64,000 bases of DNA, taken from Paenibacillus roseus (GTDB lineage: Bacteria; Bacillota; Bacilli; Paenibacillales; Paenibacillaceae). Numbering within the stretch: position 1 is the first letter of the stretch; each line of letters starts with the position of its first letter. The notes beneath the pieces were generated by a model, which saw nothing but the letters and a program-made list of their open reading frames with translations, had not been told where the DNA came from and ran no database searches. Position numbers and translations under genes: made by a program. The stretch is from contig NZ_JAELUP010000072.1 in the NCBI RefSeq assembly GCF_016424485.1, positions 59,342 through 123,341 of the forward strand, read 5' to 3'. Below, one piece after another: positions 26,806 to 34,188 of the stretch.

Positions 26806-27996
26806 ATGAGCGTGACAACAGTGGACCAGGATTTCATTCGCCGTGCGCAGGAGCTGGCAGACTTGTTTGAAAAGGATGCCATTGAGCGAGATCAGCTCGG
26901 AGGAACGCCGAAAGCGCAGCGCGATGCTTTACGGGACAGCGGCCTTTTGAACCTGTTGATACCGAAGGAATGGGGAGGTCATGGGCAGACATGGTCAGCA
27001 GTGATGCAGGTTACCAGGGTCCTCTCTACAGCTGATTCATCGCTTGGGCACCTGTTCGCCTATCACAACTTCGCTATATTTTATACACTAAGCAACCACG
27101 ACCGCGATTTTGCCAAACGGCATTTAACAGCTTCCGCATCGAACAACTGGTTCTGGGGAAACTCGGCCAACCCGCTGGACAAAAACCTGGAAATCAGAAA
27201 AAGCAGCGTCCAAGGCGCAAGCTTCGTGGCAAACGGTCATAAATCGTTTAGCTCCGGCTCCCCGGATTCGGACATACTCACGCTAATGTGGATAGATCCG
27301 GATGACAATGAATCCTTTTTTGTGGCAAATATCCCTTCATCGCGAAAAGGAGTGACGATTCACGACGATTGGGACCACATCGGCCAACGCCAGACAGGAA
27401 GCGGTACCGTCAGCTTTGAAAATGTGGAAATCTACCCTGATGAGGCGGCTTCGCGCATTGTCAGCCCGCTTATCCCATTCAGCACTATTGGTTCGATTTT
27501 ATCCCAGAGTGTGCTTACCCAAGTATTTATCGGCTGTGCGATCGGGGCGTTGAAAGAGGCTAAAAATTATACCCGTTCCAAAGCACGGGCATGGAATGCA
27601 TCCGGGGTAGAGGCCGCGTCAGAGGACCCTTATATTCTGCGAAATTATGGCGAGTATTGGGTTCAGACCGAAGCTGCGATCAGTCTGGCAGACCGTTCAC
27701 TGGAAAGCATAGACGCCATTTGGGAGAAAGGGAATGAGCTCACGTCAGACGAACGCAGTGAAGCCGCGGTTCTTGCTGCAGCCGCCAACGTCTTTGCCGG
27801 ACAAGTCGGGCTGGAAGTGAGCTCGCGTGTCTTTGAGGTTATGGGGGCCCGCTCAGCTGCCCGCGGTTTTGGATATGACCGTTTTTGGCGGAATGTCAGA
27901 ACCCATACGCTGCATAACCCTGCTGACTACAAATTGCGTACCGTAGGCAACTGGCATCTTAACGATCAGGGACCAACGCCGTCCAGTTATTCTTAA
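26806..27996 (+). CDS. DszC/SfnC-like flavin-dependent monooxygenase (acyl-CoA dehydrogenase fold)
   Basis: 396 residues with the acyl-CoA dehydrogenase fold. The N-terminal helical domain is followed by a beta domain (KSFSSGSPDSDILTLMW, WDHIGQRQTGSGTVSFENV) and a C-terminal helical bundle (VFEVMGARSAARGFGYDRFWRNVRTHTLHNPADYK). The last motif is typical of DszC, SfnC and related enzymes, which use reduced flavin and oxygen to oxidise organosulfur compounds rather than dehydrogenate CoA esters. Cytoplasmic, likely a tetramer. It sits between permease and binding-protein genes, so its substrate is probably the imported compound or its product. RBS AGGAGAGG. Confidence 0.82.
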   Translation: MSVTTVDQDFIRRAQELADLFEKDAIERDQLGGTPKAQRDALRDSGLLNLLIPKEWGGHGQTWSAVMQVTRVLSTADSSLGHLFAYHNFAIFYTLSNHDRDFAKRHLTASASNNWFWGNSANPLDKNLEIRKSSVQGASFVANGHKSFSSGSPDSDILTLMWIDPDDNESFFVANIPSSRKGVTIHDDWDHIGQRQTGSGTVSFENVEIYPDEAASRIVSPLIPFSTIGSILSQSVLTQVFIGCAIGALKEAKNYTRSKARAWNASGVEAASEDPYILRNYGEYWVQTEAAISLADRSLESIDAIWEKGNELTSDERSEAAVLAAAANVFAGQVGLEVSSRVFEVMGARSAARGFGYDRFWRNVRTHTLHNPADYKLRTVGNWHLNDQGPTPSSYS

Positions 27997-28046
27997 ACCG
28001 GCGTTTCTATAACACCAAGAAAATTCAAACTATAGGAGACATCGAC

Positions 28047-28889
28047 ATGAAAAAGACAATCTTACTGACCGTTGTTGCATTACTCACCTTGCTGCTTGGC
28101 GCTTGCGGAAAATCCGATACAAATGGAGCTGCAACTGCTAGCCCGGCTTCCCCTGAGCATCCCGTAGACATTTCAGTCGGATACGTGGATCTTCCTCCAT
28201 ACGGCGATATCGTCAAGCTGGTGCAAGAAAACTTGAAAACACAAGGCATCAACTTACAGCTCAAAGCATTCACAGATGTGACTATTCCGAACCAGGCGCT
28301 CAACAATAAGGAAATCGATGTGAATTATTATCAGTCTCTTGCTTATCTTGAACAGTTCAATAAGAGCAACAATATGGACCTGGTTCCACTCTCGACATCC
28401 TTCACCTCTATCTTTGGAGCCTACTCCAAAAAATATAAAACGATTGATGAATTGCCTGAAGGCGCGGTAATCACGATCCCTGCAGACCCGGGCAACAGCG
28501 GCCGTTCGCTTGCTTTGCTGGAAAGCTACGGGCTGATTAAACTCAAGGACGGCACCGGAATCCACGGCTCCAAGCAAGACATTGTGGAAAACAAAAAGAA
28601 CTATAAAATCGTCGAAGTCGATCAAATGCTGCTCTCTCAGGCTTACAATGATTCCGATCTTACTGCCATGCAGGGGACTTACGCATTGAAAGCAAATCTT
28701 ATTCCGGCCAAGGATGCCATTATTAAGGAAAAATATGAAGGCGACGACTTTTTAGTAGTGTTGGCAGCCAGAGTCGACAACCAAAATGATGTTAACATTC
28801 AAACCGTTGCCAAAGCGTTCGCTTCCGATGAAGTGAAGAAACTTTTGGGAGAAAAGTATAGCGATTCATTCAAATGGAAATTGAAATAA
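28047..28889 (+). CDS. MetQ/NlpA-like substrate-binding lipoprotein
   Basis: 280 residues. Signal with lipobox LLGAC near residue 20, a TASPASPEHP linker, then the NlpA/MetQ fold (VDISVGYVDLPPYGDIVKLVQENLKTQGINLQLKAFTD, LNNKEIDVNYYQSLAYLEQFN, AVITIPADPGNSGRSLALLESYGLIKLKDG). It should collect the substrate outside the membrane for the MetN/MetI-like pair. The split position of this gene, separated from the permease by an oxygenase gene, is typical of sulfur-scavenging operons that recruited MetNIQ. RBS ATAGGAG. Confidence 0.9.
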   Translation: MKKTILLTVVALLTLLLGACGKSDTNGAATASPASPEHPVDISVGYVDLPPYGDIVKLVQENLKTQGINLQLKAFTDVTIPNQALNNKEIDVNYYQSLAYLEQFNKSNNMDLVPLSTSFTSIFGAYSKKYKTIDELPEGAVITIPADPGNSGRSLALLESYGLIKLKDGTGIHGSKQDIVENKKNYKIVEVDQMLLSQAYNDSDLTAMQGTYALKANLIPAKDAIIKEKYEGDDFLVVLAARVDNQNDVNIQTVAKAFASDEVKKLLGEKYSDSFKWKLK

Positions 28890-28915
28890 GTCCTGCTTGC
28901 AAAGGAGGAGCGCAT

Positions 28916-30310
28916 ATGAAAAAACAGATTCATCTCAATGCCTTTGAAATGAATTGCCCGGGTCATTTGTCCCATGGTCTATGGGCGCATCCGGAAGATC
29001 AGCGTACCCGTTATAAAGATTTATCATATTGGACACAGCTGGCGCAATTATTGGAAAAGGGCAAATTCGATGCCCTTTTCCTTGCTGATGTCCTGGGCAT
29101 TTATGATACCTACGAGCAGAGTGCAGATCCGGCCGTTCGTCTTGGCGTGCAAATACCGGCTAATGACCCCATGCTTGTAATCCCTGTCATGGCAATGGTT
29201 ACGAAACACCTCGGCTTTGCCATGACGGCTTCAACAACGTATGAACAACCTTTTTCTTTTGCCAGGCGCATGTCCACTCTCGATCATCTAACCAAAGGCC
29301 GGATTGCCTGGAACGTTGTCACTTCAACCCTCCAAAGCTCCGCCTACAATTTTGGTCTGACCGATTCGGTCAAGCATGATGAACGCTATGAGATTGCAGA
29401 TGAATTCCTGGAAGTATGCTACAAATTGTGGGAGCACAGTTGGGATGATGACGCTGTGGTCAAGGATTGGGCGAACCAGCTTTATGTGGAACCTTCTAAA
29501 GTGAATTTTATCGATCACAAGGGTAAACATTTCTCGGTCCCCGGACCTCATTTAAGCGAACCGTCTCTCCAGCGGACCCCTCTGATCTATCAGGCGGGAA
29601 CATCTGGCAAAGGGAAAGAGTTGGCTGCAAAACACGCGGAATGCGTCTTTATTGGCGGTTACAGGCCGGAAGTCATCAAGCGCAACGTCGAGGATATTCA
29701 CAGACAAGCCGCATTGTTCGGCAGGAAAAGCGGCCATATCAAAACATTCGGCGTCCTGACTGTAATTACCGGAAGAACGACAGAAGAAGCCCAGAGGAAA
29801 TTGGCCGATTATTCCTCCTACTTTAGCCAGGAGGGCGCAGTGCTCCATTACAGTGCGAACACAGGGTATGATTTATCGGAGTACCAGGATGAAGATTACC
29901 TGCAATATACGGAAACCAATCATGGACAATCGCTTGCTGCCTTATTTACAAAAGATGCTGCCAAGCCTAAAACCGTAGGCGAAATTAAACATGAACTGGG
30001 GCAAATCGGAAACCGCGGACTGCTTGCAGTCGGAACTCCTGAGCAGGTAGCCGACCAGATGGAGCAGTGGATCGATCAGACCGGACTTGATGGCTTTAAT
30101 CTAATGCAAGTCATCTCTCCAGGGACCTTGCAAGATTTTGTTGAACTGGTTGTACCCGAACTGCAGCGTAGAGGTATTTACCGCAAGGAGTACGAAACTG
30201 CTACATTGCGCCAGCAAGTATTTGGCGGAACCAGTGGCAGACTCCCTGAAGACCATCCAGCTATCTCTCAATTAAGAAAGGGTAATACTCATGACGCAAT
30301 CACATACTGA
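28916..30310 (+). CDS. NtaA/SnaA/DszA-family FMN-dependent monooxygenase (copy 1)
   Basis: 464 residues from the ATG at 28916 (AAAGGAGG 8 nt upstream). A bacterial-luciferase-like TIM barrel of the NtaA/SnaA/DszA/SoxA group: LSHGLWAHPEDQRTRYKDLSYW, DALFLADVLG, MSTLDHLTKGRIAWNVVTS, PSLQRTPLIYQAGTSGKG. These enzymes use FMNH2 from a separate reductase to cleave C-S, C-N or related bonds. In DszAC-type pathways they act after a DszC enzyme. Closely similar to the protein at 31556, so an operon duplication is likely. No flavin reductase gene is in the operon. Confidence 0.9.
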   Translation: MKKQIHLNAFEMNCPGHLSHGLWAHPEDQRTRYKDLSYWTQLAQLLEKGKFDALFLADVLGIYDTYEQSADPAVRLGVQIPANDPMLVIPVMAMVTKHLGFAMTASTTYEQPFSFARRMSTLDHLTKGRIAWNVVTSTLQSSAYNFGLTDSVKHDERYEIADEFLEVCYKLWEHSWDDDAVVKDWANQLYVEPSKVNFIDHKGKHFSVPGPHLSEPSLQRTPLIYQAGTSGKGKELAAKHAECVFIGGYRPEVIKRNVEDIHRQAALFGRKSGHIKTFGVLTVITGRTTEEAQRKLADYSSYFSQEGAVLHYSANTGYDLSEYQDEDYLQYTETNHGQSLAALFTKDAAKPKTVGEIKHELGQIGNRGLLAVGTPEQVADQMEQWIDQTGLDGFNLMQVISPGTLQDFVELVVPELQRRGIYRKEYETATLRQQVFGGTSGRLPEDHPAISQLRKGNTHDAITY

Positions 30311-31535
30311 GAGCCTGACTACAGTTCGCCAAATTCACAGTGATGAGGAAGCCTTGCAAATCGCCCGTGAATACGCTGAATTTATAAAGCAAGAAGCTTC
30401 CGAGAGAGATCGTGAGCGAAGGCTTCCCCACAAGGAACTCAAGCGGCTATCCGAAGACGGGTTGCTTGGCCTGATTGTACCTAAAACATACGGTGGACCC
30501 GGAGTTTCCGTTGTAACCCTGGCCGAAGTATTTCGCCTGATTTCAGAAGCGGACCCGTCCATTGGCCAGATTCCTCAGAACCATCATATGTTCATTCAGA
30601 TGCTCGAAATACTGGGCACTGAAGAGCAAAAGAAATTCTTCTTCACACAAGTTCTGAACGGGGCTCAATTCGGCAATGCCATGTCGGAGCGTGGTGTCAG
30701 AGGCGTCAAGTCCATGAAGGATGTCGCCCGCATGCAAACCAGATTGCTGCCTTCTGAAGATGGAGGATTTATTCTAACCGGGAAAAAGTACTATTCCACT
30801 GGCGCGCTGTTTTCAGCATGGATACCGGTGCTCGCAGCTGACGAAGAGGAACGGACAGTCGTGGTGTTTGTGCCGCACGATGCAAAAGGTGTCACTGTCA
30901 TTGATGACTGGGCAGGCATCGGACAACGAACAACGGCGAGCGGGACTGTCCTTCTGGATCAGGTAAAGATTCAAAAGGAATGGGTGCTGTCGCATTGGAA
31001 GCGATTTGAAATGCCTCACTACTCAGGGGCATTCAGCCAAATCATGCATGCCGCAGTGGACGTAGGCATTGCCCGGGCGGCGTTGCAGGACGCAGCCGAC
31101 TACGTGCGGAACCAGGCGGGGCCATCAGCCGAGCCTGTGGATGACTCCTTCCTGCTGCATCGCTTTGGTCAGCTGGGCGTCAAGCTTAATGCTGCTGAAG
31201 CGCTGCTGGAGCAGTGCGCCAGAGCCATTGAACGAGAAAACGAGCTGATTCGCAATGAATTTGACAGCCGTAAAGAAGAGATTACGGAATTGGTGAAGCA
31301 TACCTCATTGTTGGTCGCTTCGCTTAAAGTGATTGCTACAGAAACCGCCATTGAGCTGACCAACGCCCTATTTGAGGTAGCGGGGACATCGTCCATGGAT
31401 GCGAAATATAATTACGACCGCCACTGGCGCAATGCTCGTATTCATACGTTGCATGACCCGGTTCGATGGAAGCTTTACCATGTAGGAAATTATTATTTGA
31501 ACGGTGTTTTGCCACAAAATCAGTTTAATTTGTAA
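30291..31535 (+). CDS. DszC/SfnC-like flavin-dependent monooxygenase (second paralog)
   Basis: 414 residues; the start overlaps the preceding gene by 20 nt, with AAAGGG before the ATG. Same acyl-CoA dehydrogenase-fold monooxygenase class as the protein at 26806. The beta domain is DDWAGIGQRTTASGTVLLDQV and the C-terminal motif is LFEVAGTSSMDAKYNYDRHWRNARIHTLHDPVRWKLYHVG. The two paralogs have clearly diverged, so they may act on different steps or different substrates. Expected to depend on reduced FMN supplied elsewhere in the cell. Confidence 0.82.
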   Translation: MTQSHTESLTTVRQIHSDEEALQIAREYAEFIKQEASERDRERRLPHKELKRLSEDGLLGLIVPKTYGGPGVSVVTLAEVFRLISEADPSIGQIPQNHHMFIQMLEILGTEEQKKFFFTQVLNGAQFGNAMSERGVRGVKSMKDVARMQTRLLPSEDGGFILTGKKYYSTGALFSAWIPVLAADEEERTVVVFVPHDAKGVTVIDDWAGIGQRTTASGTVLLDQVKIQKEWVLSHWKRFEMPHYSGAFSQIMHAAVDVGIARAALQDAADYVRNQAGPSAEPVDDSFLLHRFGQLGVKLNAAEALLEQCARAIERENELIRNEFDSRKEEITELVKHTSLLVASLKVIATETAIELTNALFEVAGTSSMDAKYNYDRHWRNARIHTLHDPVRWKLYHVGNYYLNGVLPQNQFNL

Positions 31536-31555
31536 GCTTGAAGGGAGTATTTAAA

Positions 31556-32926
31556 ATGGCCAAAAAGCTGCATCTAAACGCATTTGAGATGAACTGCCTT
31601 GGGCATTTATCCCATGGGTTATGGGCCCACCCGGCAGACCAGCGATGGCGCTACAAGGACTTGTCATACTGGACCGAGTTAGCCGCTTTACTTGAGCGTG
31701 GAAAGTTCGATACCTTGTTTATTGCCGATGTATTAGGAATTTACGATGTGTACGGGAACAGCAAAGATGCGGCTCTGCGGAACGCTGTTCAAATTCCTGC
31801 GAATGACCCGGCTCTTATTGTGCCGCCTATGGCTCACGTAACGAACCATTTGGGTTTTGCGGTTACATCGTCCACCTCATACGAGCATCCATTTGCATTT
31901 GCCCGCAGAATGTCCACTTTGGATCATTTGACTAAAGGACGAATTGCCTGGAATATTGTAACCTCCTACCTTCCTAATGCGGCGCATAATTTCGGATACA
32001 GTGAAATGATGAATCATGATGAACGGTATGAACTGGCTGAGGAATTCCTTGAAGTCGTCTACAAGCTTTGGGAAGGAAGTTGGGAAGATAACGCCGTAAT
32101 TATCGATAAAAATAATCGCATCTATTCGGATCCTAATAAAGTTCATAAAATCGAGCATAACGGGAAATATTTTAATGTACAGGGTCCTCATATGAGCGAG
32201 CCTTCCCTGCAACGAACCCCTGTTCTTTACCAGGCGGGCACCTCTTCAAGAGGCAAGGCATTCGCCGCCCGGCACGCAGAATGCGTATTTGTTACCGGTA
32301 CAGATACGTCCATTATGAAGCGCCAGATTGCTGATATTCGCAGACAAGCGGAAGAGATTGGCCGCGATCCGTCAAAGATCAAGTTTTTTACACCATTAGT
32401 AGCCGTGGTCGGGGAAACGCGGGAAGAAGCAGAGCAAAAGATGAAAGTACTCTCTTCCTACTATTCCCATGAAGGAGCAATGGTTCTTTTCGGTTCTGGC
32501 ACAGGGTATGACCTGGCTGCCTATTCAGATGATTCCTATCTGGAAGGCCCTAGAAACCATGTTCAGTCGATTGCGGAGAGGTTTTCCAAGAATGCGCCAA
32601 ATCCCCGGACTGTCGGAGAAATTCGCCAGTCATTGAATCACTTGAGAGGGACAGGCTTGTATGTAGTTGGCACCGCAACTGAAATTGCAGATCAGCTTCA
32701 ACAATGGATTGAGGAAACAGACCTCGATGGATTTAATGTCAGACAGGTGATTTCACCGGGGACATTAGAAGATTTTATCGATCTGGTTGTACCTGAATTA
32801 CAAAAAAGAGGTGTTTTCCGCAAGGAATACGAGGAAGGAACTACGTTCAGAGAACGTTTGTATAGCGCTGACAGCGGAAGATTGCCTGATTCTCACCCGG
32901 CGGCAAAGTATAGGAGACAAGCATAA
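31556..32926 (+). CDS. NtaA/SnaA/DszA-family FMN-dependent monooxygenase (copy 2)
   Basis: 456 residues from the ATG at 31556 (GAAGGGAG upstream); the earlier in-frame codon at 31538 is not backed by an RBS. The sequence parallels the protein at 28916 along its whole length: LNAFEMNCLGHLSHGLWAHP, ALLERGKFDTLFIADVLG, RRMSTLDHLTKGRIAWNIVTS, PSLQRTPVLYQAGTSSRG. It closes the operon and is followed by a very strong hairpin. Together with the DszC-like partner at 30291 it forms a second DszC/DszA-like pair. Confidence 0.9.
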   Translation: MAKKLHLNAFEMNCLGHLSHGLWAHPADQRWRYKDLSYWTELAALLERGKFDTLFIADVLGIYDVYGNSKDAALRNAVQIPANDPALIVPPMAHVTNHLGFAVTSSTSYEHPFAFARRMSTLDHLTKGRIAWNIVTSYLPNAAHNFGYSEMMNHDERYELAEEFLEVVYKLWEGSWEDNAVIIDKNNRIYSDPNKVHKIEHNGKYFNVQGPHMSEPSLQRTPVLYQAGTSSRGKAFAARHAECVFVTGTDTSIMKRQIADIRRQAEEIGRDPSKIKFFTPLVAVVGETREEAEQKMKVLSSYYSHEGAMVLFGSGTGYDLAAYSDDSYLEGPRNHVQSIAERFSKNAPNPRTVGEIRQSLNHLRGTGLYVVGTATEIADQLQQWIEETDLDGFNVRQVISPGTLEDFIDLVVPELQKRGVFRKEYEEGTTFRERLYSADSGRLPDSHPAAKYRRQA

Positions 32927-32966
32927 ACGAAGTTTTGCCCGTCACAAGACGGGCAAAACTTCGTTT
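32925..32966 (+). terminator. Terminator of the organosulfur operon
   Basis: A perfect 19-bp stem (32925-32943 with 32948-32966) with loop ACAA, starting inside the stop codon of the last gene. The U-run is limited to the stem's own TTT, but the stem is unusually long and stable. Confidence 0.8.
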
Positions 32967-33004
32967 CGTGGTGAAATAAAATTAATGTTCACCTATTCTT
33001 CCCA

Positions 33005-33058
33005 TTGACTATGACGATCGTCATAGTATAGAATACAATTATGATGATCGTCATAATT
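33005..33058 (+). promoter_or_regulatory. Promoter with two palindromic TetR-type operators
   Basis: TTGACT (33005-33010) and TAGAAT (33029-33034) form a promoter. The perfect 20-bp palindrome ACTATGACGATCGTCATAGT (33008-33027) fills the spacer. A second palindrome centred at 33047 (TTATGATGATCGTCATAA, one mismatch pair) follows the -10 box. Twin operators of this kind fit the TetR regulator encoded at 33567-34133. Confidence 0.75.
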
Positions 33059-33091
33059 ATTTAAAGTTAAAAACTAAAGGAGTAGATGAAC

Positions 33092-33544
33092 ATGCCAATG
33101 ATCGATGTTTACGCACCAGATAACCTTTTCCCGGCTGAGGCCGATAACCAGCTTGGAACAGAGCTGGCGCACGCTGTGCTTCGCGCTGAAGGAGTTGAAA
33201 CGCCAGGTCCGTTCCATCTGAGCAACACTGCTGTCTTTATTCATCGCCTGAGCCCTCAAGCGATTCACACTGGAAGCACCAATTCGGCTAACAATGTCCG
33301 AATTCAAATCATTACCCCTCCTGGGGCGCTCAATCGGGATGGTCAAAGAAAGATTACCAAAGAAGCTACTGAAATTGTTGCCCGTCTCTCCGGCGATGAG
33401 TCCTTGGCAAAACGCACTTGGGTCATTTTGACCGAAGCTGCTGAAGGCGGCTGGGGAATCAGCGGTACAGCATTTGGACAAGAAGAATTTGGCGCTCTCG
33501 CAGCTCAAGCAGCTGCTGCAGCCGCTGCTGCCAAGAACCAGTAA
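33092..33544 (+). CDS. Tautomerase-superfamily protein
   Basis: 150 residues. The start at 33092 is chosen because it gives Met-Pro and an AAGGAG 9 nt upstream; the catalytic base of tautomerases is the Pro exposed after Met removal. The sequence (PMIDVYAPDNLFPAEADNQL, later RTWVILTEAAEGGWGISGTAFGQEEF) fits the 4-oxalocrotonate tautomerase/MIF-like group in tandem-domain length, ending in an Ala-rich tail. Controlled by two palindromic operators, so probably induced by an aromatic or electrophilic compound sensed by the convergent TetR gene. Substrate unknown. Confidence 0.8.
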   Translation: MPMIDVYAPDNLFPAEADNQLGTELAHAVLRAEGVETPGPFHLSNTAVFIHRLSPQAIHTGSTNSANNVRIQIITPPGALNRDGQRKITKEATEIVARLSGDESLAKRTWVILTEAAEGGWGISGTAFGQEEFGALAAQAAAAAAAAKNQ

Positions 33545-33566
33545 TCTTCTCCTGGGAGGACAACGG

Positions 33567-34133
33567 TCAGGACTGAGACTTTGCTCTACGAATGTCAAGA
33601 AGCAGCTGCTCTGCTACCAATTCAAAGGTGTCCATCGTTTGCTGGGCACGGCTGATCGCTACGGCGCCTTCACAAGATGAAATCAATATGGCAGCAAGAC
33701 GCTGTGCGTCTTCCTTGCCAAGTCCGTCAGCCGCCAGTAATTCAGTCAGTCGATCACTCCACTGACGAAATACGGCGGCTGCTCGGTTTAACAGGTCTTG
33801 TGAACCCGCTGCCACAGTCACGGCCAGCACAGAGCACCCTGCTTGAAATTTAGCAGTTGTTAGCAAGGTTCTCCACATTTCAATAAACTGTGCGCCTACC
33901 ACTTCGGCTGGTTGGCCTTCTAATGTATGGATAAATGCTACCGCCTTACTTCCGGCAAGATTGATAGCTTCTGCTATCAATTGATCTTTTCCGCCGGGGA
34001 AGTGATGGTAAATGGAGCCTCTCGGGGCGCCGGTAGCTTCTATAATTTCGGAAAATGAGGCGGCGTGAAGCCCTCGCAATGCGAGAAGCTTTACGGCGCC
34101 TTCAATCATTTTTTCACGGGATTGGCGAGACAT
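33567..34133 (-). CDS. TetR-family repressor, LmrA/YxaF-like
   Basis: 188 residues from the ATG at 34133 (AAAGGTGG 8 nt upstream). N-terminal TetR helix-turn-helix (EGAVKLLALRGLHAASFSEIIEATGAPRGSIYHHFPGGKDQLI) and a C-terminal ligand domain like the LmrA/YxaF group (FIEMWRTLL, FQAGCSVLAVTVAAGS, ISSCEGAVAISRAQQTM). It converges on the tautomerase gene, leaving only 22 bp between the stops. It probably binds the twin palindromes at 33008-33058. Ligand unknown. Confidence 0.88.
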   Translation of the reverse strand: MSRQSREKMIEGAVKLLALRGLHAASFSEIIEATGAPRGSIYHHFPGGKDQLIAEAINLAGSKAVAFIHTLEGQPAEVVGAQFIEMWRTLLTTAKFQAGCSVLAVTVAAGSQDLLNRAAAVFRQWSDRLTELLAADGLGKEDAQRLAAILISSCEGAVAISRAQQTMDTFELVAEQLLLDIRRAKSQS

Positions 34134-34188
34134 TGTATTAACCACCTTTAATCAAAATGAAGAACGCCCGGCAGGAAGATACTTGTAT

